From Sphingomicrobium sp. (GTDB taxonomy: Bacteria; Pseudomonadota; Alphaproteobacteria; Sphingomonadales; Sphingomonadaceae), in NCBI GenBank assembly GCA_030146725.1, contig JASLBJ010000060.1, forward strand, positions 1 through 10,976: a stretch of 10,976 bases of DNA. The letters run 5' to 3'. Of this stretch, positions 1-6,405 are shown piece by piece. Below the pieces are notes generated by a model that was not told the origin of the DNA, did not search any database, and saw only the letters and a program-made list of their open reading frames with translations. Position 1 is the stretch's first letter, and every line of letters begins with the position of its first letter. A program made the translations under genes and the position numbers.

Positions 1-1
1 C

Positions 2-352
2 AGCGCCCCCGACTTCTACGCCAGGCTGCCCGAGATGGCCGATGCGCGAACCCTGTTCGACGCCGTCGAGCATCTCCACCCGACCATCCTCACCGGCCTT
101 CCGCTCGGCAGCTGGGCCGCCCCGCAGAAAGTGCGCTGGGCAGCCGAGCATTTCCCCGGCGTGCCGATCGTCACCTGCATGGCGCGCGACAAGCACCGCC
201 ACATGGCCCGCGGCGACGTCCTCGTCGACGATCGCGAAAACCACCGCGGAGCCTACGAGGCAGCCGGAGTCCTGTTCGTCCACCACAAGAATGCGCGCGA
301 CAGCCTCAAACAACTCGCCGCCATCTTCCCGTCAGTCAAACTGCCCGCCTGA
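2..352 (+). CDS. HAD-superfamily 5'-nucleotidase-like protein (3' part)
   Basis: The frame is open from the first base of the window, so the N-terminus, including the nucleophile DxD motif, lies outside. The 116 visible residues carry the later HAD motifs: ILTG (motif II threonine, DNA near 87-98), a lysine in the APQK segment that fits motif III, and the acidic pair in DVLVDDREN (motif IV, DD at 227-232). The order and spacing resemble small 5'(3')-deoxyribonucleotidase-type HAD phosphatases, which dephosphorylate nucleoside monophosphates in the cytoplasm. The substrate is an inference from family resemblance. The ATG at 35 is internal to the domain and is unlikely to be the true start. The gene ends 43 bp from the stop of the convergent gene at 396-947; only a weak 6-bp inverted repeat (347-352 with 363-368) lies between them. 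Confidence 0.75.
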   Translation, partial: SAPDFYARLPEMADARTLFDAVEHLHPTILTGLPLGSWAAPQKVRWAAEHFPGVPIVTCMARDKHRHMARGDVLVDDRENHRGAYEAAGVLFVHHKNARDSLKQLAAIFPSVKLPA

Positions 353-395
353 AGCGTCCACCTCAGGCACAGCGCAGTCGAACGGCAAACCCCGT

Positions 396-947
396 TTAAG
401 CAGCAGCCGCCATGTCGACCTTTTCGACCCACTCGGGCCAGAATACCGGCTCGCGGTTCGACCAGCCCGGCGCGGTCGCCGCACTCTCGCTGATCGACTG
501 CAGCAGCAGCCGGCGGCGGTCGGGATGGAGATGGGGCAGCGCCGCGGCCGAGCAGAACGCCGACGGCAGCCACGAACGCGATGCAGCGCCGATCAGCCGC
601 TCGTACAAGAAGCGATAGGCGGCGAAGTTGGGCAGCCGGTCCTGGCCAAGGTCGAACGCCGACAACGCGATCAGCATTCCGATGAACGGCTCGATCATGT
701 CGAGCCCGCTGTCGTCGGGCACCTGCAGGCGCAGATGGTCGAGCTGCTTGTAGAGCCGTGCCTGCGCCCGGATCGATGCCGCCTCGGCCTCGTCGCGCGC
801 CCAGCATTCGATCGGGTCGCGGCGGCTGTAGGCAACGTCAAGCGAGCGCCGGATGTACCGCTGCGTCGCCTTTGAGAAGCCTGCGAATTCCTTCATTTCG
901 GAAAGCAGCAACGCTCCACTTGCTGGCTGGCTGGTCCGCGTGATCAT
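396..947 (-). CDS. Conserved-looking hypothetical protein, 183 aa
   Basis: I do not recognise the family. The start at 947 is well supported by AAGGAG seven bases upstream on the minus strand. The protein appears soluble and mostly helical, with no signal peptide and no clear membrane segment. It is rich in Arg, Ala and Leu and has several Trp residues, three of them near the C-terminus (PGWSN, VFWPEW). A central DSGLDMIEPFIGM segment followed by alternating hydrophobic and charged stretches suggests a compact helical fold. It ends in a short alanine tail. It stands alone: its neighbour downstream is convergent, and the upstream 195 bp has no gene I can support. Codon use and GC content match the neighbours, so there is no sign of recent transfer. 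Confidence 0.8.
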   Translation of the reverse strand: MITRTSQPASGALLLSEMKEFAGFSKATQRYIRRSLDVAYSRRDPIECWARDEAEAASIRAQARLYKQLDHLRLQVPDDSGLDMIEPFIGMLIALSAFDLGQDRLPNFAAYRFLYERLIGAASRSWLPSAFCSAAALPHLHPDRRRLLLQSISESAATAPGWSNREPVFWPEWVEKVDMAAAA

Positions 948-1142
948 GTCCCGACTCCTTGTGCCCTAGGCGGGATCATGCGGCTGTGCTGGTTGCAACT
1001 TGCTTAACCACGGTCCCACCCCCCGTTCAGATTGAATCAGAGGGGGTCCTATGCTGCAACTTGAATCGTTCACTCACCGTCGCTTAGTGCCGCGGTGTCA
1101 CCATACTGCAACGCTATGACATTATTGTTTCGAACGCGGAAC

Positions 1143-1439
1143 CTATTCGGGAAAACTCGATGAGGGCGCCGGCTCACTCGACGATCCGGGCTGCGACGCG
1201 GCGGGCGGATCGGACGCGTCCATCGACTCGTCGCTGCCGACATCGGCCTTCTTGTCGAGGTCGTGCGGGTTGGCGTTGAGCGCCTCCTCGAGCTCGTGCT
1301 CGGGCGGTCCCGAATGAACGGCTGGCGGAAGCTGGCGTCCGCTGTCGTCGCGGCAATCGTTATCCGTGCGGGCGTCGTTATCCGTGCGGCGCTCGCTGCC
1401 TTCGCCCCCGGTGCCGCCTTCGCCTGCGTTGCCGCTCAT
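1143..1439 (-). CDS. Small acidic, disordered protein (98 aa)
   Basis: The start at 1439 is chosen because AGGAG lies about nine bases upstream and an EcfG-type promoter lies just beyond; longer versions of this frame run into the antisense of the kinase gene. The protein is hydrophilic, rich in Asp, Glu, Ser, Gly and Pro, with almost no hydrophobic core, so it is probably intrinsically disordered. The N-terminus is Gly-rich (residues 2-14), a repeated RTDND unit occupies about residues 18-28, a short possibly helical patch (PEHELEEALNANPHDLDKK) spans about 46-64, and the tail is Ser/Pro-rich. The repeated unit reflects a 15-bp direct repeat with 18-bp period at 1357-1389. No domain is recognised. 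The promoter suggests a general-stress protein; its biochemical role is unknown. Confidence 0.72.
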   Translation of the reverse strand: MSGNAGEGGTGGEGSERRTDNDARTDNDCRDDSGRQLPPAVHSGPPEHELEEALNANPHDLDKKADVGSDESMDASDPPAASQPGSSSEPAPSSSFPE

Positions 1440-1470
1440 CCTGTCCTGCTCCTGTAAGATCCTGCGATTG

Positions 1471-1495
1471 AACGACCACGCAACGCCGCCGTTCC
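1471..1495 (-). promoter_or_regulatory. EcfG (general stress sigma factor) promoter
   Basis: Read on the minus strand, GGAAC (1495-1491) is followed by exactly 16 bases and CGTT (1474-1471). This is a full match to the known alphaproteobacterial EcfG consensus, GGAAC-N16/17-CGTT. Transcription would start near 1463-1465 and give a leader of roughly 25 nt before the ATG at 1439, with the ribosome site inside it. The position and orientation fit the 98-aa gene. A search by eye of the other intergenic regions found no second full match. Confidence 0.7.
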
Positions 1496-1619
1496 GCGAA
1501 GTGCTCGCGGCCCGCACTTTCGACGGGCGTGCCCGGCTCGTCTGCCAAATACCCGCCCGGCAATTGCCTTGCTCCCCGCGCGCCGTCACAGTGCGGCCCA
1601 TGAACAGGCAATCCCGCCC

Positions 1620-2879
1620 ATGAACAAGCAATCGGCTATGTCCGAGTTCGCGCTCGGCACGCCGGACGCCGGCCGCCGATTCGCCGACTGGCCGCTCGCG
1701 CTCAAATCGATCCTGGCGTTCTGGCTCGTCTATTATGCGACCGTCGTCGCACGCGCCTTTCTCAGCCACGATCCCGGCACGGTTCTCATGAACCGCTCGC
1801 TGACGCTGGCGATCGGAGCGTTGTTGACGGGCGGCATCTATGTCGCGCTGGCACTGTTCGCGCGCGACGCCAGCCTCAAGCGGCGGGTCGTGACCGGCCT
1901 CGTCGCCGCCTTGGTCGCCGCCCTCATCCAGGCCGGGCTGCTGATCCTCGCCGACCGCTTTCTCGAGAAGCCGCAGGACCAGATGCGCTTCACCTCGCGC
2001 GAAGGCCATACGGTCACTGAAACCGGCAACATGGTCCGGGTCGAAAAGCCCGGCCAGGCGCCGCTCGTCCTCACCTTCCCCAAGGTCGCCGACCTCGACC
2101 AGACGCACCAGTTCAGGATCGCCGCCGACTCGAGCGTCACCTGGTTCTTCTTCTTCGCGGCCTGGTGCGCGTTCTACATCGCGATGGTCGCCCAGTCGCA
2201 GTCGCTCGGTCTCCAGCGCCGCGCGGTCGAGGCCGAGAGCGCCGCGCGCGCCGCCCAGGTCCGCGCACTGCGCTACCAGGTCAACCCGCACTTCCTGTTC
2301 AACACCCTCAACTCCTTGTCCTCGCTGGTGATGAGCAGCCGCCGCGACGAAGCCGAGGAGATGATCCTCAAGCTCTCGACCTTTTTCCGTTCGAGCCTCT
2401 CGCTCGATCCGTCGGCCGACGTCACTTTGGCCGAGGAGATCAAGCTGCAGAGCCTCTATCTCGACATCGAACGGGTGCGCTTCCCCAAGCGCCTCAAGGT
2501 CGAGATCGACGTTCCGCCCGAGCTCGAGGGCGCCCGCCTGCCGGCGCTGGTGCTCCAGCCGATCGTCGAGAACGTGATCAAATATGCAGTCTCGCCAACC
2601 CGCGAGAAAGTCACCTTGCGGATCGCCGCGCGCCACGCCGGCCCGGGCCGCCTGTCGCTCGAAGTCACCAACAGCGGCAAGGCGACCCAGCCCAAGCGCC
2701 GCCGCGAACCGCCCGACGGCACGCGCGTCGGCCTGTCCAACGTCTGCAATCGCCTCGCCGCCCGCTTCGGCTCGGCCGCGACCTGCGAATTTGGCGCAAA
2801 CCCCGAGGGCGGCTATCGCGTGTTCATGACGCTGCCACTGGATCGGGCGCCGGATCGGGTCGATGGATCAAGAGACTGA
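1620..2879 (+). CDS. LytS/AlgZ-type membrane sensor histidine kinase
   Basis: This 419-aa sensor kinase has the His_kinase (PF06580) architecture rather than the classical HisKA type. Membrane segments lie at about residues 25-46, 57-80, 89-111 and 170-190, with an extracytoplasmic stretch of about 60 residues between the last two that may be the sensor. A charged, Ala-rich linker leads to the phospho-acceptor H224 in the motif RYQVNPHFLFNTLNSL. The N-box is PIVENVIKYA (N318) and the G-box is DGTRVGLSNV (G371). It should autophosphorylate and pass phosphate to the regulator encoded next. The start is uncertain: no strong ribosome site is visible, ATGs lie at 1620 and 1638, and a TTG at 1569 would add 17 residues. 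The 1620 start overlaps the stop of a seven-codon mini-ORF within a 20-bp duplication. The signal sensed is unknown. Confidence 0.92.
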   Translation: MNKQSAMSEFALGTPDAGRRFADWPLALKSILAFWLVYYATVVARAFLSHDPGTVLMNRSLTLAIGALLTGGIYVALALFARDASLKRRVVTGLVAALVAALIQAGLLILADRFLEKPQDQMRFTSREGHTVTETGNMVRVEKPGQAPLVLTFPKVADLDQTHQFRIAADSSVTWFFFFAAWCAFYIAMVAQSQSLGLQRRAVEAESAARAAQVRALRYQVNPHFLFNTLNSLSSLVMSSRRDEAEEMILKLSTFFRSSLSLDPSADVTLAEEIKLQSLYLDIERVRFPKRLKVEIDVPPELEGARLPALVLQPIVENVIKYAVSPTREKVTLRIAARHAGPGRLSLEVTNSGKATQPKRRREPPDGTRVGLSNVCNRLAARFGSAATCEFGANPEGGYRVFMTLPLDRAPDRVDGSRD

Positions 2880-3615
2880 ACTGAAAATCCTGATTGCCGA
2901 CGACGAGCCGCTTGCCACCGAGCGGCTCCAGCTGCTGCTTGCCCGCTGCGACGGGGTCGACCTCGTCGGCACTGCCAGCGACGGCGAGGCGGCGGTGCGC
3001 ATGAGCCAGGCGCTCGGCCCCGACGTGCTGCTGCTCGACATCGCCATGCCGGGGCTCGACGGAATCGACGTTGCGCGAGCGATTTCGAGTCCGGGCGGGT
3101 CGCCGGCGGTGGTGTTCGTCACCGCCTTCGATCATTTCGCGGTCGCCGCGTTCGAGGTCGCGGCCGTCGACTATCTGATGAAACCGGTCGAGCCGCAGCG
3201 CCTGCAGCTCGCGCTCGAACGCACTCGCGCCTACCTTCGCCAGCGCCGCGACGAGCCCGCCTACGACATCGCGCCGGCCTCCGAATGGCTTGACGAGTTC
3301 TGGGCATCCGACCTCACCGGCCTGGTGCGGATCGCTGCTCGCGACGTCGACCGGGTTTCGGCCGAGCGCGACTATATGCGGCTTCATGTCGGCCGCCGCA
3401 GCTGGCTGATCCATCATTCGATGGCGGCGCTCGACGAGGGGCTCGACCCCGAGCTGTTCGTTCGGCTTCATCGCTCGGCAATCGTGCGCCGCGACTTCAT
3501 CACCGGGTTCACCCGCAATCCGTCGGGGCGCTGGATCGCCCGCCTCGCCGACGGCTCCGAGCAGCCGGTCGGCCGGCTCTACTCGGATCGCGTCCGCAAC
3601 ATCGTCGGACGCTGA
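2863..3615 (+). CDS. LytTR-family response regulator
   Basis: This 250-aa regulator has an N-terminal receiver domain (about 7-125) with acidic pocket D13/D14/E15, phospho-acceptor D59 in LLLDIAMPG, T87 in FVTAF and K107 in MKPVE. A linker leads to a LytTR DNA-binding domain (about 150-248), recognised by VDRVSAERDYMRLHVG, a central HHSMAALDEGL segment and FVRLHRSAIVRRDFI. LytTR proteins bind direct-repeat sites through beta strands rather than a helix-turn-helix. The start overlaps the kinase gene by 17 nt, so the two are co-transcribed and probably translationally coupled, and they should form a cognate pair like LytS/LytR or AlgZ/AlgR. Target genes cannot be read from this window. A hairpin follows 9 nt after the stop. 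Confidence 0.93.
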   Translation: MDQETELKILIADDEPLATERLQLLLARCDGVDLVGTASDGEAAVRMSQALGPDVLLLDIAMPGLDGIDVARAISSPGGSPAVVFVTAFDHFAVAAFEVAAVDYLMKPVEPQRLQLALERTRAYLRQRRDEPAYDIAPASEWLDEFWASDLTGLVRIAARDVDRVSAERDYMRLHVGRRSWLIHHSMAALDEGLDPELFVRLHRSAIVRRDFITGFTRNPSGRWIARLADGSEQPVGRLYSDRVRNIVGR

Positions 3616-3624
3616 CATGACCTT

Positions 3625-3649
3625 GGCCGCCGTCCTTGGGACGGCGGCC
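3625..3649 (+). terminator. Strong hairpin after the two-component operon
   Basis: An 11-bp perfect GC-rich stem (3625-3635 with 3639-3649) closes a 3-base loop, starting 9 nt after the response-regulator stop. No T-run follows on the plus strand, so it is not a textbook intrinsic terminator. It may act as a weak or factor-assisted terminator or as a 3'-end stabiliser, and being symmetric it could also serve the convergent UrcA gene. Confidence 0.5.
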
Positions 3650-3659
3650 GTGACGCTGG

Positions 3660-3709
3660 TCAGGCAGTGGTGCTCATCAGGCAGTGGGGCGCTCTCAGGC
3701 CGTCGTGGC
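3660..3709. repeat. Short direct repeats at the UrcA 3' end
   Basis: TCAGGCAGTGG occurs at 3660-3670 and again at 3677-3687. A related TCAGGCCGTCGTGG begins at 3695, where its first three bases are the stop codon of the minus-strand UrcA gene. Spacing is 17 and 18 bases. The pattern looks like slippage or duplication of the UrcA 3' end into the spacer rather than a regulatory element. Confidence 0.55.
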
Positions 3710-4045
3710 CTTCGCCCGGACCTTGTTTGCGGCGAGCTGCCGGACCCTGTTCGCGGCGAGCTGAATGTCGCGCGTCGCGCCTGCCTTGGCGATCCGGTAG
3801 CAGGCCCGCGCGGCGGTGCGGCCGGCGAGATCGCGCAGGTTCCGGTCACCGCAGATCTGCGCGATGGTGCTGTTGACCCGGCGGCTGAGCAGCACCTGGC
3901 CGACTTCGGTCGTCAGGTCGAGATCGGGATAGGGCACCGACACGCGGACCAGATCGTCGCTCGACGTGTCGGCCGCCTGGGCGACTGTCGGGCACACCAT
4001 CACGAAGGCCGCGGCCGACGCTGCAATCAACATCTTGAGGTTCAT
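3695..4045 (-). CDS. UrcA family exported protein
   Basis: This 116-aa protein has a Sec signal peptide (MNLKMLIAASAAAF..., likely cut after AQA at residue 24) and the features of the UrcA family: a strand with VRVSVPYPDLDLTTEVGQ (about 33-50), a LSRRVNSTIAQIC segment, and two mature-part cysteines (C65, C82) that probably form a disulfide. UrcA proteins are small periplasmic proteins of unknown function, common in Caulobacterales and sphingomonads. The start is supported by AGGAG eight bases upstream of the ATG. The C-terminus has a duplicated eight-residue unit, QLAANRVR then QLAANKVR (95-110), which is not part of the family core as I know it. It lies downstream of, and on the same strand as, the symporter gene but 190 bp away, so shared transcription is uncertain. 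Confidence 0.87.
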   Translation of the reverse strand: MNLKMLIAASAAAFVMVCPTVAQAADTSSDDLVRVSVPYPDLDLTTEVGQVLLSRRVNSTIAQICGDRNLRDLAGRTAARACYRIAKAGATRDIQLAANRVRQLAANKVRAKATTA

Positions 4046-4235
4046 CGTTTCGCTCCTGTTTGGGTGCGGCGCGGACCCGATCCGGTATCGGCTGGCCCCG
4101 TGCTGCTGTCCCTTTGTTAGGAGTGGGTTCGGCGGCCGTCGCGCGGCGCTCTACCGGCGATGGGCGCGCGTCGGCAGAAGTGTGGCCAAGCCGACAAAGG
4201 CCGTTGGTGGGCGTGCCAATCGACGAACGGCGGAC

Positions 4236-5540
4236 CTAGTCGGTCGGCGACTCCGGCTCATCCGCGCCGCCCGACCGGCGGTTGACCGCTGTCGTCACGG
4301 CGGCGTCGAGCGTCACATTGCCGACCGTGCGCACGATGTCGGGGATCATCTCGACCGCGACCAGCAAGGCAAGCGGCGCAACCGGAACGCCAAGCGCCAT
4401 CGCGATCGGGGCGATCGAGGTGAAGAAGCTGACCTGCCCGGGCAGGCTGACCGCGCCATAGCTGACCACCGCCGCAACCGCGGTCGCGGCGACCAGGTTG
4501 GCCGGGCTGATGTCGGTCCCGAGCCAGTGCGCGATATAGATCGCCACCCCGATGTTCATCGCCGGCCCGGTCGCCCTGAACAGCGCCACTGCAAGCGGCA
4601 AAGTGACGTCGGCGACGCGTTGCCGAACCCCCATCAGCCGCACCGCCGCAAGCATTGCCGGAAGCGACGCCAGCGACGACTGGGTCGACACCGCGACTGC
4701 CTGCGGCGCAATCATCCCGCGAACGAAGGTCGCCGGCGCAACCCGTCCGGCGAGAACCGCGATCGCATAGCCGGCAAGCAGCACGATCAGGCCGAGCGCG
4801 GAAACCAGCAGGATGTAGTGCAACAACGCCGCGAACGCCGCTCCGCCGGCTCCCGCACCGACCGCAAAGGCAAGCGCGAACACCCCGAGCGGTGCAATCC
4901 ACAGCACCCAACCGATGACCACCAGCAGCGTGCTTGCAAGCGCTTCGAAGAAGGCGACGATGATCCGCCGCTGCACCTCGCCGATCCGGGTCAGCGCAAT
5001 CGCGAACAGCAAGGCGAACACCACCAGCTGCAGCACATTGTCGTTGGCCGCCGCGGCGACGACGTTCGGCGGAACGATCTTGCCGAAGAAGTCGGCGACC
5101 GACGGCACCGCCCCCGCAGCCGCCTCCGGATCGAGCGCGGCAAGCCCCTCGCGCAGCGCTGCAGCCGAGGCTTGCCCGAGCGGAAACAGTCCGAGCAGCG
5201 CGGGCATCACCAGCGCTCCAAGGATCGCCGATCCGGTGCACACGATCACGAACCACAGGATCGATCGGCCCGCGACCCGGCCCGCGCGCGCGGCCTCGGC
5301 GCCATGCGCTACCCCAGTGACGAGCAGCGCGACGATCAGCGGAATGACGGTCATCTTGAGCGCGTCGAGCCAGGTTCCGCCGATCATCGTCGCGGCTTTC
5401 AGCGCCGGCGCGCTGGTCGCCTCGCCAAGCCCGCCCGCGAACGCCCCTGCGGCAAGCCCCGCAACCAGCCCAAGCAGCACCCAATAGGCTTTTGCCCCCC
5501 TGATCTGGGACACCACCGCCGTTTCCGGAACCTCGCTCAA
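4236..5540 (-). CDS. Dicarboxylate/amino acid:cation symporter (DAACS/SDF family)
   Basis: This 434-aa inner-membrane protein has the length and hydrophobic pattern of the GltP/DctA/Glt-Ph family. The HP1 tip is TQSSLASLP (286-294), HP2 resembles SYGAVSLPGQVS (360-371), and the last core helix is EMIPDIVRTVGNVT (397-410), where D401, R404 and N408 align with Glt-Ph D394, R397 and N401. The retained arginine argues for an acidic substrate. The helix-7 signature NMDGT of the family is replaced by MNIGV (329-333), so residues that bind sodium in Glt-Ph are missing. The start is TTG at 5540, with AGGGG about seven bases upstream; a GTG start a few codons in is possible. The gene is divergent from the membrane protein at 5668. 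Substrate and coupling ion are not determined by sequence. Confidence 0.88.
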   Translation of the reverse strand: MSEVPETAVVSQIRGAKAYWVLLGLVAGLAAGAFAGGLGEATSAPALKAATMIGGTWLDALKMTVIPLIVALLVTGVAHGAEAARAGRVAGRSILWFVIVCTGSAILGALVMPALLGLFPLGQASAAALREGLAALDPEAAAGAVPSVADFFGKIVPPNVVAAAANDNVLQLVVFALLFAIALTRIGEVQRRIIVAFFEALASTLLVVIGWVLWIAPLGVFALAFAVGAGAGGAAFAALLHYILLVSALGLIVLLAGYAIAVLAGRVAPATFVRGMIAPQAVAVSTQSSLASLPAMLAAVRLMGVRQRVADVTLPLAVALFRATGPAMNIGVAIYIAHWLGTDISPANLVAATAVAAVVSYGAVSLPGQVSFFTSIAPIAMALGVPVAPLALLVAVEMIPDIVRTVGNVTLDAAVTTAVNRRSGGADEPESPTD

Positions 5541-5604
5541 CCTGTTTCCCCTGCCACCTTTGCGCCGCCCTTACCACGCTCCCCCGCCCGCACCACTCAG
5601 CCTC

Positions 5605-5632
5605 TTGCCAGCCTTGGAATCTGAGGTAATCT
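5605..5632 (+). promoter_or_regulatory. Possible housekeeping-type promoter
   Basis: TTGCCA (5605-5610) is separated by 16 bases from TAATCT (5627-5632), upstream of the gene starting at 5668. The -35 matches the sigma-70 consensus at five of six positions; the -10 is weaker and the spacing is one short of ideal. This is a by-eye call in the divergent spacer between two membrane-protein genes. Confidence 0.3.
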
Positions 5633-5667
5633 CGTCCTTGTCTGCAGTTCCTTGGGGGAGGAATATC

Positions 5668-6402
5668 GTGGCCACCGTCGCACCATCCACGTCCGAACGC
5701 CTGTCCGCCGAGCGGCGCTTCTACTCGCGCATGGCCTTCTTCATGGTCGCACTCGTGTTCATCGGCTTCGCGCCAAGCTTCTACTTGCGTGGCTTCGTCA
5801 CCGTCCCGCGCCCCAACCCCAGCCTGCCGCCATCGGTGATGCTCCACGGTCTCCTGTTCAGCGTCTGGATGCTGGTGTTCGTCGCCCAGACCCAGCTCGT
5901 CGCCGCCGGCCGCCGCGACCTCCACATCAAGCTCGGCAGCGCGAGTATGGTGCTCGCAGTGTCACTGATCCCGCTCATGTACCTGGTCTCGGTGTGGCAG
6001 GTCGAGCGCGCCAATCAGGCCCCCTTCACCACCCCGCTCAACTGGTCGATCGTCCCGCTCGCGGTCATTCCTGCTTATGCATTGCTGCTGTGGAACGGCT
6101 GGAACCGCCGTCGCGAGGCGCAGTGGCACAAGCGCATGATGCTCGGCGCCGCGCTGCTGATGATGGACCCGGCGATCGGCCGGATTCCGCTTCCGCCGTT
6201 CCTGCCGTTCTTCGCACTCACCAACCTGGTTGCGATCGCGACCTTCATCCCGCTGCTGGTCTGGGACAAGCGCTCGCTCGGCCGGATTCACCCGGCGACG
6301 AAACTCGCGCTGTCGACTGCGGTTGCGATGCACCTGATCCGTCTGGCGTTCCTCGCAACCGGCACCTGGGAGCCGATCGCCCGCCACTTCCCAGGCATCT
6401 GA
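5668..6402 (+). CDS. Multi-pass membrane protein of unknown function
   Basis: The start is the GTG at 5668, preceded by GGGGGAGG six bases upstream; the frame is open further back to 5560, but that part lies in the promoter spacer and lacks a ribosome site. The 244-aa product has about six to seven hydrophobic segments (roughly 22-42, 58-78, 91-110, 126-143, 157-170, 178-199, 212-231). Conserved-looking polar residues sit at the membrane edges: H60 in MLHGLLFSVW, Q74, the GRRDLHIKLG segment with H86, and QWHKRMMLGA with H154 followed by DPAIGR. This H...Q..GR...H..LG pattern recalls DUF2306-like and b-type heme membrane proteins, but I cannot assign a family or claim heme binding. It converges with the oxidase gene with only 3 bp between stops. 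Confidence 0.85.
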   Translation: MATVAPSTSERLSAERRFYSRMAFFMVALVFIGFAPSFYLRGFVTVPRPNPSLPPSVMLHGLLFSVWMLVFVAQTQLVAAGRRDLHIKLGSASMVLAVSLIPLMYLVSVWQVERANQAPFTTPLNWSIVPLAVIPAYALLLWNGWNRRREAQWHKRMMLGAALLMMDPAIGRIPLPPFLPFFALTNLVAIATFIPLLVWDKRSLGRIHPATKLALSTAVAMHLIRLAFLATGTWEPIARHFPGI

Positions 6403-6405
6403 GGC

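Noticed and set aside
953..1067. Three GANTC (CcrM methylation) sites in the spacer upstream of the 183-aa gene
   Set aside because: The count is slightly above chance for 115 bp, but GACTC-type sites are frequent in this sequence and no GcrA/CtrA context was evident.
1051..1119. 22-codon plus-strand mini-ORF after a GAGGGGG tract
   Set aside because: The spacing to the ATG is only four bases, the peptide has no recognisable features, and no gene follows in the same direction closely enough to be a leader-peptide target.
1143..2636. 497-codon version of the small acidic protein gene
   Set aside because: Most of it is antisense to the kinase; the ribosome site and EcfG promoter place the start at 1439.
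3966..5624. Long plus-strand open frame (552 codons) across the symporter gene
   Set aside because: It is antisense to a clear DAACS transporter, its translation is Arg/His/Gln-rich low-complexity without domains, and such frames are expected in high-GC DNA.
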